42,461 bases of DNA from CANNBR01 sp964592275 (GCA_964592275.1 CAZQDJ010000008.1:1-42461), one strand, 5' to 3'; shown: positions 7,569-16,501, counted from the first letter of the stretch. Notes: generated from the letters alone by a model not told the origin. Made by a program: numbers and translations.

Positions 7569-8792
7569 TTATTCGTTACGAAGTGTTTGGGTGATGTTAA
7601 GGTGCTTAATGGTACGTAAAGGAATAAGCGACGTTATAATACTAAGAATAACAACAGCTAAAAACACGATACAGAAAAGGTTGATTTCAAGAGTGACTGG
7701 AAGATGTGTAACATAGTAAGCATCAGGTAAGTGTATAAAGGGGTACTGCTGCAAAAAGATTCCAACTGCATAGGCACACATAAGTCCGGCACAGGCAGCA
7801 GCTGTTGAAAGTATCATGCTTACAAAAAGGAAAATAAGGTTAATCTGCCAAAAAGGCATTCCAAGCATTTTTAAAAGCGCAATATCAGTTCTCTTGTACG
7901 TGATGTACATAAAAAGCAACGAAATAATATTCATACTGGCAACGAGTGTAATTAAAAGCAGTAAGACGAACATAACGTACTTTTCAAGCTTTAACGCAGA
8001 AACAAGTGAAGGGTAAAAATCTTTCCATGAATAGGATTCAATCCCTTCAAGTTGTTGCAAGTAAGCAAGTGCTTTTTGCTCATCTTTTGGTGAACGTAAG
8101 CGTAATCCTAGGTAGCTGATGCAATCATCTGTCCAGATAGCCTGACATAAGACAAGAGGGGCAAGAACGAGTCGTTCATCGTAATCGGAAATGCCGGTGT
8201 TAATAATTCCTGCGATGGTGACTGGTACTGAACGTAGGCTTGCTTCTTTAAAACTTTCATCCTCATTTTCATTACACATCAGGACAAGTTGATCATTCAC
8301 GATAACGTTGAGGGTGTCTGCAAGATCTTTTCCAATAATAATGTGTTGTTCAGTAAGGGCAGAAAGCGCTTGTGCCGGGGTAATCATTTTTTCAAGAGCT
8401 GTTACGTGTACTTCTGTAGTTGGATCAACCCCTTTGAGGGTAACAAGATGTGTTGGTGAATCGGTGGTTGCTGGATGTATGAGTGCTTGTTTTAAAAGAT
8501 AGGGAGAAATTTCTGAAACAGAATCAGAAAGATTTTTTTTTAAAAAAGGAATGAGTTTTTGATAGTTGAGCGTTGTTCCATCGGGAGCTTTAATAATTAA
8601 CGAAGGGTAAATACCTTGTAATTTTTTATGTGTTTCATATTCAAATCCACGCATGATGGCGGTAATCAGTGCAAGAGAAAAGGTTCCGATAAAGATACTT
8701 GCAAAACAAACACCTACCATTGTGCGTAGTGTTGATGATGAACGATGGGTAATATAGCGCCATGCAAGAAGTTGTGTAAGTGAAATACTCAT
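7569..8792 (-). CDS. LolC/LolE-type lipoprotein-releasing ABC transporter permease
   Basis: 407 residues from ATG 8792, which has AAGG nine bases upstream; an open extension to 8861 lacks a comparable site. Family layout is complete: N-terminal cytoplasmic stretch LLAWRYITHR, TM1 (VGVCFASIFIGTFSLALIT), a large periplasmic domain, then three C-terminal TM helices of the FtsX type, with the coupling segment KRTDIALLKMLGMP characteristic of LolC/E. With LolD it would release lipoproteins from the inner membrane, implying an outer membrane. No lolD lies beside it. The divergent neighbour encodes a lipoprotein, a possible client. Confidence 0.85.
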   Translation of the reverse strand: MSISLTQLLAWRYITHRSSSTLRTMVGVCFASIFIGTFSLALITAIMRGFEYETHKKLQGIYPSLIIKAPDGTTLNYQKLIPFLKKNLSDSVSEISPYLLKQALIHPATTDSPTHLVTLKGVDPTTEVHVTALEKMITPAQALSALTEQHIIIGKDLADTLNVIVNDQLVLMCNENEDESFKEASLRSVPVTIAGIINTGISDYDERLVLAPLVLCQAIWTDDCISYLGLRLRSPKDEQKALAYLQQLEGIESYSWKDFYPSLVSALKLEKYVMFVLLLLITLVASMNIISLLFMYITYKRTDIALLKMLGMPFWQINLIFLFVSMILSTAAACAGLMCAYAVGIFLQQYPFIHLPDAYYVTHLPVTLEINLFCIVFLAVVILSIITSLIPLRTIKHLNITQTLRNE

Positions 8793-8876
8793 GCGGTTGA
8801 CCTTGTAAAGTGGACATCTTTTTTTTACTCTAACTGCAGACAAAGTTATATGAGTATACAAGAAAGAGGTGAATGA

Positions 8877-9824
8877 ATGAAGCAGTATAATACGCTGGCT
8901 TTCGCTCTAGGAATACTGTTTTTACTTCCTGGGTGCGGTGGAAACATTAAAGATTGGGCAGATGAAACGTTTTATCAAGGAAAAAATCATAATGATTATG
9001 AAAAAACAGTGAAACCTTTTTTAAAGGGCATTCGTTTGTACGATCAATTTGATACCTTAGCTATTTTTGATGCTTTGTGGCTTTCAGATACGGCGCGAAC
9101 AGCCTATGCACAGATGTATGCAAAAATGACGGGGAAGTGTGAAGATGCGTATATTGATTTTTTACGTCGTGAGTTGAGCGCAAATACTTATTTTGTTTCA
9201 TTTTATGTTTTAAGTCCTCATTCAATTGCATTGACCGATCTTCCGCCGTTGTGGGCAGTACATGCAGAAATTGATGGAAAGAAATATCTTCCTGTAGAAA
9301 TTAAATTAGTTGAACTTTCGGCTGAATATACTGGTTTTTTTGGTAAGCGCATTAATAATCATAAAGATGCGTACGAAATTCGTTTTGATCGCAAGGATTC
9401 TGACGGACATGATATTCTTGAAGACAAGCAAGAGATAAAACTATTTTTTAGCAATCCACGTTTTTACGGCGTAATGAGTTGGAAGATAGGTGAAGATAAT
9501 AAAATTGAACTTCCTGCGTTTGTTTCAACTACTGCGTTAGAGCAAAAAGAAGAGTCTGCACCATCATTGGCTACTCTTACAACAAAGAAAACGGTACGTG
9601 AGCATCGTTCAGTGCATCACGATCAACAAGCTTTACCTGTAGCAGGAAAGGATGTTGATCAATCGTCTATAAACGAAAAAACAATAGAGATTGCAAGCAA
9701 AGAGCCATCGATGTATGACATTGAAGGTTCGGTTCCTATTGAAGATGCAGTAAAATCAACAACGGGATCGTTGGGTGAATTTGGTGGCGGTGGCGGTGGT
9801 GGGTTTGTTGATGGAATTGAATAA
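8877..9824 (+). CDS. Predicted lipoprotein of unknown function
   Basis: 315 residues. The signal peptide ends in a lipobox LPGC (Cys20), so the mature protein should be lipid-anchored. Residues about 40-225 form a compact domain of no family I recognise (FDTLAIFDALWLSDTART; GFFGKRINNHKDAYEIRF). The remainder is low-complexity and ends in a seven-glycine run. The ribosome site GAAAGAGGTG precedes ATG. Divergent from the LolC/E-type permease. A rho-independent terminator follows. Confidence 0.8.
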   Translation: MKQYNTLAFALGILFLLPGCGGNIKDWADETFYQGKNHNDYEKTVKPFLKGIRLYDQFDTLAIFDALWLSDTARTAYAQMYAKMTGKCEDAYIDFLRRELSANTYFVSFYVLSPHSIALTDLPPLWAVHAEIDGKKYLPVEIKLVELSAEYTGFFGKRINNHKDAYEIRFDRKDSDGHDILEDKQEIKLFFSNPRFYGVMSWKIGEDNKIELPAFVSTTALEQKEESAPSLATLTTKKTVREHRSVHHDQQALPVAGKDVDQSSINEKTIEIASKEPSMYDIEGSVPIEDAVKSTTGSLGEFGGGGGGGFVDGIE

Positions 9825-9850
9825 TTCCTTAATTTTTTTTAAATAAGAGA

Positions 9851-9887
9851 AGAGCGTCTGGAAAAACAGGCGTTCTTTTTTTTAACT
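9851..9887 (+). terminator. Rho-independent terminator after the lipoprotein gene
   Basis: Ten-pair stem AGAGCGTCTG/CAGGCGTTCT (two G-U pairs) around a GAAAAA loop, followed by a run of eight T. Confidence 0.75.
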
Positions 9888-9922
9888 TTTTTTCTTATTC
9901 ATTTGAACAAGATCGTAATGTG

Positions 9923-10357
9923 GCGCAAGAATCTTTATTCTTCCATTATCTTAATTTTCTGTTGCCCTGTGCGGGCAAGCATTTAGGATGTGCTTGCACA
10001 CACCCTAAAAACCCGTGCAAAAACCTGCGGTTTTAAAGCTAACGACCTGCGGCTCTAACACTCCGCCTATCGGCTCGGTTGACCCGAAAAGGTCTAGTGC
10101 TGTCGTTTTACTTATTAATTTTTTAGAAGAAGTCTTTATCAGAATATCAGCCTGCAAGTGCCGCGTAGTCGGCAGGCGCAAAAGGAAGCTATTTTACTTT
10201 CGCTAAAACTTCGAAGGCTTCCGGGCCATATTCGTGAAAAGTCATCAAACAGCATGTTTGTGCCCGAGATCCAAGAGGGTCGGCAAGGACCCGTCTTGGC
10301 GCTGCACGCGGAGTGCAATAGAAAATTAAGATAATGGAAGAATAAAGATTCTTGCGC
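9923..10357. mobile_element. 435-bp hairpin-rich noncoding element with perfect 38-bp terminal inverted repeats
   Basis: This fills most of the 623-bp gene-free gap 9825-10447. The arms at 9923-9960 and 10320-10357 are exact reverse complements over 38 bases (outer end GCGCAAGAATC), and each arm contains its own small dyad AAGAAT-CTTT-ATTCTT. The interior is more GC-rich than its surroundings and almost every stretch folds: TTGCCC/GGGCAA at 9962-9978, TTTAGG...CCTAAA enclosing TGTGC/GCACA at about 9982-10009, AAACC/GGTTT, GCCTGC/GCAGGC, GGAAGC/GCTTCC, CCAAGA-GGGTC/GACCC-TCTTGG near 10271-10299, and TGCAC/GTGCA. No credible gene inside (a 63-codon frame has no ribosome site and crosses the hairpins). 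No clear target duplication. It could be a MITE-like element or a structured RNA; I do not recognise an RNA family. Confidence 0.6.
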
Positions 10358-10382
10358 AGACTACGCATTGCATGCGTAATGC

Positions 10383-10414
10383 AAAAAAAAGAGCGCCTTT
10401 TTAAGGGCGCCCTT
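10383..10414 (-). terminator. Terminator of the FtsH-like gene (minus strand)
   Basis: On the minus strand a GGCGC/GCGCC-cored stem with flanking A-T pairs is followed by eight T (the A-run 10383-10390 on the plus strand), about 35 bases after the stop of the AAA gene. Confidence 0.7.
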
Positions 10415-10447
10415 GGTATCTAAAAAGCGAAGCTATTTAAGATTGTG

Positions 10448-13021
10448 TTACTTCTTTAGCGGAGCTAATAGTTCGTTAATTTGTCCAACTGATAAAGTCT
10501 TGTGCTTTTGAAGTGCTTCAATGATAAGAGCAAGATCTTGTTTATGTTTAGCAAGAACTGTTTCGACTTCCGCTTCATACTGCTCAATCAAGCGATATGC
10601 TTGTGTCAGTTTTTGATTACGGATTTCTTTTGCCAATTCTTTAGGGTCGAGACCTTCAAATATGATTGTTTTTGCTAAGGCGAAAGCAGCTTGTTTGTCA
10701 AACTTATCAAAGGCACAGCTTGAAAGACCGTGTACTTTTTGAGCAGCATTACTTGCAAGCAATATTTTGCACTGTTTGACCATTTCTTCTTGTGTTTGAA
10801 TATCGAGTGAATCATAGAGATGGTAAGCAAAAATACTACCGTAGCGGACAGCGCGTTGTTCTTTACGTTTTATGTCCCCAAAATTGTATTGTTGTGAAAC
10901 GTGTTCTTCTTCCAGTTCTTGTGTGATAGGAAGAATAGTTACGCTGCACAAGGTTTTTGCAGGAGCAAGCAACATACTTACTAATGCTTTACCAGCTTGA
11001 CGAGCAGCGATCACTACTTCTTTATCCGGAGCAATGCTGTAGCCATTAGGAATTAGTTTTCTGATTTCAAAATCGATTGCTCTTTCAAAATGAGTTTGTG
11101 AAACAGGAGCATTTTCTATTTTTGCATGCATCAAAGATTTTTTGAATACGAGGTCTAGTGAACCAAATGAACAGCCTTCTGTTTGTTGTGCAAGAGAAAT
11201 AAAGTTGAAGTTGTCTGGATTCATGCAACGTTTTTCACATTCTTTAATAAAGAATTCAACGCGATGTTTGAATGTCGGTTTATCAAACCAGAACATTTTT
11301 CCAAAGCGGCCATGTTGACGCAATGCAAAGTCTAAGTTTTCAGGTTTGTTGGTAGCTGCAAGAATGATTACTTGATCTTTTTCATTGTTGTTTAAACTGC
11401 CACTCATAGAGGTTAAGAATTCGCTCAAGGTCTTGCTATCACCATCACGTTGCAAGCGAAGAAGGTCAAGTTCATCTAAGAAGAGGATGCAAGGAGAGAG
11501 GCTCTTTGCGATATGCATGTAGTGGCCAATACCTTTTCTAGCAAGATCTTCGGTGCTGATTTCAAACAAACGCATTTTTTGATTTTTGCCTTGTTTTTCA
11601 AGTTCAGCAGAAATTTCACCTGCTAATGCTCTTGCCATTAAGGTTTTACCTGTTTGAGGTTCGCCTGCAAGCAAGTAACCGCGTTCAACTTTAATGCCGG
11701 CGCGATCAAAACGATCAGGGTTGCAGATGTATTCAACAACACGGCTAAGTTCTGTTTTTACTTCTTCACGACCAACAATATCTTTAAAGCGTTCTGTGCG
11801 TGTGCCAACTTCATCATGAGAGTTCTTTTTTGCAGTGCCAAAAAAGTGATCATCAAGGCGATTCTTGTAGGTGTTTAGTTTGTCATAAACTTTTACAGCA
11901 TCGTTTTTAAAGTAGTTTAAAAAGAGTGCGCCGACAGCAATGGTAGCCATAGGTTCATGAGTAAATTTAACAATCGGTCCGAGTACTCCTTGCATATTAT
12001 TGATCAGGCTGGATTCAGTGTTGGTTACTTCTGAAGCGATTGTTACTTTGTATTCATCTGGGGCAAGAGGATTTCCTTTTTCGTCCTTAACTACTTTAGT
12101 GACATCAAAGTCTTTGAAACCATTAATTTCTTGAAGGTTTCCTTTAGGCCCGTTTATAACTTTGAAAATCGAAGGACCTGCAGGAGTAATGGAATCTGTT
12201 TCACCTTCTTTACGAACTGTTTCGTAAAAAGTTGCATTTTTTTCAACAGACATAGTGTTTTTGGAAGGCATACCGGCAGTCCAAGGTTTTACCCATCCAA
12301 AAAGTGATGAAAGTGGATAAGGAAGCTTTGCCCCTTTACCTTCGCTTGTCACGTAGGTATACCAAATAACGAATGCTGAATAAACAGCAGCGTGTTCCGC
12401 CCAGTAAGTAACGGACCAGTCTTTATTGAACTTGCGTATGCCGCGATAGATACCATTGATAGCAGAAAGGCCGATTTTTTGTGAAGCCTTATCAAGTTTA
12501 ATAAGACGAATACTATTTTCTTTAAGAACGGCACTTATTTTTTCAGGAGTAATATCTTGTGTTGCTTCAAGATATCTTTTTTGAATGCCGACAAAATCAA
12601 AAGATGGAATAATTTTTAAATCTGTTGCCACAGCTTGTTCAAGGATAGCGATAACTTCTGAGTTAAAAAGAGCAAGTTGATAGAGTTGTTCAGGAGTAGT
12701 TACGTTCATTGAGCTATAATTTTTAACTTTATCGATATCTTCTCTACGCAAGAGATTTAATTTGATCCTGGTTTGTGCTTTAAGCTGTGCTGGGATATTG
12801 CTTGCGCCACTTGCAAGGGTTTGACCAATCGTATCAAAAATTGACTCAATGAGGTCGATTTGAGAAAGAGCTTCTTGCTGCTTTTGTTGAATAAAGCTTG
12901 TATCGGAATGGATAGAAGCTGTTTTTGTTTGGGTACTTGCGTGTGTTTGCGCAATGAAAAATGCGCTTAAAAGAAGCGCTATACGCAATGACGTACCAGC
13001 CTTGTGCTGAATGTGTGCCAT
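10448..13021 (-). CDS. FtsH-like AAA+ protein with inactivated M41 protease site
   Basis: 857 residues. Signal or anchor at about 10-29 (SLRIALLLSAFFIAQTHAS), then a family-unlike N-terminal region of about 370 residues with possible membrane segments near 205-225 and 355-372. The AAA module is intact: Walker A GEPQTGKT 453-460, Walker B ILFLDE 512-517, sensor ATNKP and the second region of homology ending HGRFGK. The C-terminal third is collinear with the FtsH peptidase domain, but HEAGH is replaced by RQAGK (674-678) and the third zinc Asp position is also changed. So it should hydrolyse ATP but not peptides, perhaps as an unfoldase or adaptor. An intact FtsH lies at 25.2 kb. Good promoter at 13087-13115; start supported by AAAGGA. 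Confidence 0.88.
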   Translation of the reverse strand: MAHIQHKAGTSLRIALLLSAFFIAQTHASTQTKTASIHSDTSFIQQKQQEALSQIDLIESIFDTIGQTLASGASNIPAQLKAQTRIKLNLLRREDIDKVKNYSSMNVTTPEQLYQLALFNSEVIAILEQAVATDLKIIPSFDFVGIQKRYLEATQDITPEKISAVLKENSIRLIKLDKASQKIGLSAINGIYRGIRKFNKDWSVTYWAEHAAVYSAFVIWYTYVTSEGKGAKLPYPLSSLFGWVKPWTAGMPSKNTMSVEKNATFYETVRKEGETDSITPAGPSIFKVINGPKGNLQEINGFKDFDVTKVVKDEKGNPLAPDEYKVTIASEVTNTESSLINNMQGVLGPIVKFTHEPMATIAVGALFLNYFKNDAVKVYDKLNTYKNRLDDHFFGTAKKNSHDEVGTRTERFKDIVGREEVKTELSRVVEYICNPDRFDRAGIKVERGYLLAGEPQTGKTLMARALAGEISAELEKQGKNQKMRLFEISTEDLARKGIGHYMHIAKSLSPCILFLDELDLLRLQRDGDSKTLSEFLTSMSGSLNNNEKDQVIILAATNKPENLDFALRQHGRFGKMFWFDKPTFKHRVEFFIKECEKRCMNPDNFNFISLAQQTEGCSFGSLDLVFKKSLMHAKIENAPVSQTHFERAIDFEIRKLIPNGYSIAPDKEVVIAARQAGKALVSMLLAPAKTLCSVTILPITQELEEEHVSQQYNFGDIKRKEQRAVRYGSIFAYHLYDSLDIQTQEEMVKQCKILLASNAAQKVHGLSSCAFDKFDKQAAFALAKTIIFEGLDPKELAKEIRNQKLTQAYRLIEQYEAEVETVLAKHKQDLALIIEALQKHKTLSVGQINELLAPLKK

Positions 13022-13086
13022 TGAAAATCCTTTGGGGGATATGAGGTTTTATAAAACTTGATTACTACCACTCTTAGAGGGAATTC

Positions 13087-13115
13087 ATCGTATCCAAGGG
13101 GTAGGTTTTTGTCAA
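13087..13115 (-). promoter_or_regulatory. Promoter of the FtsH-like gene
   Basis: On the minus strand TTGACA (13115-13110), 17-bp spacer, TACGAT (13092-13087). A near-consensus pair about 70 bases before the start codon. Confidence 0.65.
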
Positions 13116-13170
13116 AAAAGGGTGATTTTCCCAGTGTTTTTGTTTGAAACTGCTTTTTCTTTTTTGTTTT

Positions 13171-13179
13171 TGCTATACT
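13171..13179 (+). promoter_or_regulatory. Extended -10 promoter of the thioredoxin reductase fusion
   Basis: TGCTATACT is an extended -10 (TGnTATACT) with only a weak -35. The same TTTTGCTATACTT string occurs at the rpmB promoter. It supports a start downstream of here (ATG 13236) rather than the open frame beginning at 13122. Confidence 0.5.
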
Positions 13180-13235
13180 TGCCAAAATTGTTTAAAAAAT
13201 GCTGTGTATGTCGTTGTTTTAAAAGGCTGTATTGT

Positions 13236-14702
13236 ATGAATCGATGGAAAAATGTAGCGGCCCTCATCGTTTTTTTGATGGCGGTTGTCGGATGTAGTCT
13301 CGGTTTTTTAAACTACAAAAATGCAAAGAGCATAAAGAAAACGCCGATTATTGATATTAAGCTTTTAGAAGGGAAGGATAATATTGTACCCTTTCTTGTT
13401 TTAGGCTCAGGACCAGCTTCATTAAGTGCAGCTTTATATGGTTCGCGATCTGGTATTAAAACGTATGTGTTGCGCGGGAATAAGCCTGGTGGGCAACTAA
13501 CGGGGACTTCATATATTGAAAATTGGCCTGCTATTAAAAAAATTCGCGGTATTGAAGTAATGAATGATTTCGAGGATCAGGTATCCCATTTTGGAACGAT
13601 TGTCATTAGTGATGCGGCGGCTAGCGTTGATCTTTCATCTTGGCCTTACAAAGTAATTACAGAAGAGGGACATGAATTATATGCGCTTGCGCTTATGGTT
13701 GGAACAGGAGCGACGCCACGTCGCTTAAACATTCCCGGTGAAGGAGATGGAGAATATTGGGGTAAGGGTGTAACGACGTGTGCCATTTGTGATGCGCCTT
13801 ATCATCGTGGAGATAAGGTAGTGGTCATTGGTGGTGGTGATTCTGCTATGGAAGAGGCACTTGAGCTTTCACCGTACGCAAAAGAGGTTCATGTACTTGT
13901 GCGCTCTACAATTTTGAGAGCTTCTGCAAATATGATTGAACAAGTAAAAAATTGTATAAATGTGACGATTCATTTTAATAAAGCGCTTTCAGAAATTAAG
14001 GGTGATGGTCAGCACGTAACAAGTGTTGTAGTGGTTGATACGGTTACCAAAGAACAAACAGAGTGGCCGAATACGCGCGGGGTTTTCTTAGCGATCGGTC
14101 ATATTCCAAACACTGCCCTTTTTAAGGGATATTTGAATGCTGATGAATTGGGGTACCTTAAAGTTGGTCCGGTAAATCAGATGACTAATTGGCCAGGTGT
14201 TGTAGCGGCAGGTGATGTTGCAGATCCTGAATATCGTCAAGCTGGCGTAGCGGCAGGGGATGGGATTAAGGCAGGGCTTGATATAGTGTGGTGGCTGGGG
14301 TCTCTTGGTTTTAATTCGTATGTACAACAAAAATTAGAACCATTCTTTTTTGATCAACAAGCTGTTCAGAAAAAAAAGCTCGACGAAATAAGCAGTATGG
14401 CCGAGTACAAAGAGCTTATGAGGACCGCTTCAGAATCAGTGATCATTTTTGATTTTTTTACTCCGTATTGTCCTTCATGCATACATATGCTCCCTATCAT
14501 TGAATGGACGGCAGCTAAAATGAATGGAAAAGTTCGCTTTTGTAAAATTGATGCTTCAATTGCCTATGACCTTGTGAAAAAGTTTAAAGTTCCTGATGTG
14601 CCGCATATGGTAGTTATTAAGAATGGGGAAATTGTCGCTCGCCTTAAAGAGACGATGCCACGAGCTGAATTTTATACATATGTAAAGAAATTTTTAAGCT
14701 AG
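13236..14702 (+). CDS. trxB: Membrane-anchored thioredoxin reductase-thioredoxin fusion
   Basis: 488 residues from ATG 13236 (AAAAGG nine bases upstream; the longer frame to 13122 would begin before the promoter). Residues 7-25 are a hydrophobic anchor that also reads as a lipobox (AVVGC, Cys20). Reductase part about 50-358: FAD-binding GSGPAS 57-62, redox pair CAIC 182-185, NADPH-binding GGGDSA 199-204, FAD motif AGDV 325-328. A linker leads to a thioredoxin domain from about 388 with active site CPSC 412-415 instead of CGPC. A reductase-thioredoxin hybrid is known from Mycobacterium leprae; the N-terminal anchor here is additional. More positive charge follows the helix (KNAKSIKK) than precedes it, favouring a cytoplasmic catalytic part, as NADPH use requires. 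Confidence 0.92.
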   Translation: MNRWKNVAALIVFLMAVVGCSLGFLNYKNAKSIKKTPIIDIKLLEGKDNIVPFLVLGSGPASLSAALYGSRSGIKTYVLRGNKPGGQLTGTSYIENWPAIKKIRGIEVMNDFEDQVSHFGTIVISDAAASVDLSSWPYKVITEEGHELYALALMVGTGATPRRLNIPGEGDGEYWGKGVTTCAICDAPYHRGDKVVVIGGGDSAMEEALELSPYAKEVHVLVRSTILRASANMIEQVKNCINVTIHFNKALSEIKGDGQHVTSVVVVDTVTKEQTEWPNTRGVFLAIGHIPNTALFKGYLNADELGYLKVGPVNQMTNWPGVVAAGDVADPEYRQAGVAAGDGIKAGLDIVWWLGSLGFNSYVQQKLEPFFFDQQAVQKKKLDEISSMAEYKELMRTASESVIIFDFFTPYCPSCIHMLPIIEWTAAKMNGKVRFCKIDASIAYDLVKKFKVPDVPHMVVIKNGEIVARLKETMPRAEFYTYVKKFLS

Positions 14703-14744
14703 AGAATTCATGTTATTGCGAGCTTGCATGGCAATCTAAATTTT

Positions 14745-14780
14745 AAAAAGCCGATTTTTGATGATCGGCTTTTTAATTTT
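14745..14780. terminator. Bidirectional rho-independent terminator
   Basis: Eleven-pair stem AAAAAGCCGAT/ATCGGCTTTTT with an eight-base loop, T-rich on both strands, between the convergent trxB fusion and the 14817 gene. Confidence 0.85.
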
Positions 14781-14816
14781 CATTCTACTTTTAAGATTAG
14801 AAATCAGAGGGGTCGG

Positions 14817-16151
14817 TTAATCAACTTCATCCAATGTTGACAAAGCGGTAGCTTTACTGGCCTTAGGGGCTATACCACTTATCGTTTGTAAACCAGATGG
14901 AGTTTGCATATATAAAATAGATCCAGTTGGAGTTGGCGTATTTCCAGTTGACGAATAGTAGCTAGCGTCAGGTATTAGTTCTTCTGTGCACTTTACAGGT
15001 GCTGGTAGGGCAAGTCCAGCCGCTTTATTTCTTTTTTTAAGATCTAGGTGATATCGCTTTTTCTTTTCACTTTTCTTTTTATCTTTTGATGGAAGTTGAA
15101 CAAGGTTAGGCGCTTCGATTGATTTTTGCTCTTGCAGATAAGGGCACATTTGCAAAAAATCTGCTCTTTTTTCTTCTGAAAGAATGCTTAAAAGGGTTTC
15201 AAGAGTTCTTGCTGTTTCTGCGGCAGTTTTTTTAATGCGTGCATCTAGTTCTTCGTGTTCGATTTCTTGTGCTAATTGTGTTATCTCTTCTGCGGTAAGT
15301 AAAGCAAGGAGCGCATCTATTTCATCTTCTTCTACCTGTTCATAATACATTGTTTGCATGGTATATAATCTATCTGCAAGTGCTGAAAGGGTTTGATAAT
15401 CAATCTCAAGATTTTGAGTTTTGAAAAACAAATCTAAGGCGCTTTGATAATCTTGTTTTGTGGTTGTATTCAATGTGGGCATACGTTCAGTCATAAAGTC
15501 TTCGAGAATGTCGCTATGGGCTAGTAACGCTTTATCTACTGGATCAGAAGATGAGGTCTCGTCTAGGCTGCTTAGTTCTTCTGCTAATTGTGCTAATCTA
15601 TCATTCTGGGTTTCACTAGCTACTTGTGTATTCATCATATCAGGTGCTGATGGAGTAATTGCAGTAGGTGTTGATTCTTCGGTAGACAAAAGAACGGGAG
15701 CGACTTGTATTGATGTTAATGCTTCCTCAACCAATCTTTTTTGCTCTGCTTCCTGTGCTAGTTTTTCTAAAGTCGCCTGCTGAATTGCTTTCTCGATTAT
15801 TTTTTGCAATTCAACTTTCGTTCGATTTGCTAGTTCTTCAAATTCTTCGCTAGTTGTGTCTTTATAATCACGGGTTGCTTTGAGCAAGGGAAAAATAGTA
15901 TTAACAACTTTATCTATTTGGGCATCTATAGCTGCGATTTGATCATGTGTGATTGTGTTTATATTGGCAGACAGCTGTGTATTAAGCGTTTTAAGATTTT
16001 TTGCCTGAAATTCAGGAATAGTAAGACTATTTACTATTCCAAGAAATTCTTGAGCAGCAGAGCCATCGAGTTCGTTGAGCGCATCGATTATTGTTTCTGC
16101 AGAAATGTGTGTTCCTAGCGTGAGCGCTAAAAATAATAATTGTTTTTTCAT
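14817..16151 (-). CDS. Hypothetical exported coiled-coil-like protein
   Basis: 444 residues from ATG 16151, chosen because GGAGAG sits four bases upstream, four codons inside the longest frame. Signal peptide MKKQLLFLALTLGTHISA. The mature part is strongly helical and acidic (long Glu/Gln/Leu/Ala runs, e.g. AQLAEELSSLDE), suggesting coiled coils, with a basic KKKSEKKKRYH patch near 370 and a Thr/Ser/Pro-rich tail. No family recognised. Codon use resembles the neighbours. Promoter candidate at 16212-16241. Probably a periplasmic or secreted protein; role unknown. Confidence 0.75.
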   Translation of the reverse strand: MKKQLLFLALTLGTHISAETIIDALNELDGSAAQEFLGIVNSLTIPEFQAKNLKTLNTQLSANINTITHDQIAAIDAQIDKVVNTIFPLLKATRDYKDTTSEEFEELANRTKVELQKIIEKAIQQATLEKLAQEAEQKRLVEEALTSIQVAPVLLSTEESTPTAITPSAPDMMNTQVASETQNDRLAQLAEELSSLDETSSSDPVDKALLAHSDILEDFMTERMPTLNTTTKQDYQSALDLFFKTQNLEIDYQTLSALADRLYTMQTMYYEQVEEDEIDALLALLTAEEITQLAQEIEHEELDARIKKTAAETARTLETLLSILSEEKRADFLQMCPYLQEQKSIEAPNLVQLPSKDKKKSEKKKRYHLDLKKRNKAAGLALPAPVKCTEELIPDASYYSSTGNTPTPTGSILYMQTPSGLQTISGIAPKASKATALSTLDEVD

Positions 16152-16211
16152 TTTACTCTCCATTGAGCCATAAAGGCTTATTTTGTTAAGATTTTTTCTC
16201 TTCTGCTATTG

Positions 16212-16241
16212 ATTCTATCGAATTGTATCAAGTCTAGTCAA
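16212..16241 (-). promoter_or_regulatory. Promoter of the 14817-16151 gene
   Basis: On the minus strand TTGACT (16241-16236), 18-bp spacer, TAGAAT (16217-16212). The rest of the 350-bp gap 16152-16501 shows only a possible 18-codon leader frame before typA. Confidence 0.5.
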
Positions 16242-16427
16242 TAATTCTATTTGAAAATAAAATATTAAGCGGGGTGAAGATTTTTTGCCTGACTTAAAGG
16301 AACTGTAATGGAGAGAGGGGGCTTTCTTTACTGGCAGGTTACCATAAAAACTTTTAGAAAAGGCTTTGTTTAGGGTAAATGAGCGGTGTCCATTGACGAA
16401 TTGTGCTTTTTTAGTCACAGTAGAGAT

Positions 16428-16484
16428 ATGCGACTCTTTTTCCTGTTAGTGTTTCTAGGGGTCGTTCTTTTATTTCGTTCATAG
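16428..16484 (+). CDS. Possible 18-residue hydrophobic leader peptide before typA
   Basis: ATG 16428 opens an 18-codon frame, almost wholly hydrophobic (MRLFFLLVFLGVVLLFRS), ending 17 bases before typA. The ribosome site is poor (GTAGAGAT). It could be a translated leader or small membrane peptide, or chance in T-rich DNA. Confidence 0.25.
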   Translation: MRLFFLLVFLGVVLLFRS

Positions 16485-16501
16485 CCCAGGTAGATAAAAA
16501 A

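Noticed and set aside
10015..10206. 63-codon plus-strand frame inside the hairpin element
   Set aside because: No ribosome site, odd composition, and it crosses several strong hairpins; noncoding is more likely.
9923..10357. tmRNA, RNase P RNA or SRP RNA
   Set aside because: I looked on both strands for tRNA-like ends, the RNase P core and the SRP GGAAG/tetraloop context and found no convincing match.
16215..16418. 67-codon minus frame in the typA upstream gap
   Set aside because: GTG start without ribosome site, crosses the promoter of the next gene, no protein-like pattern.
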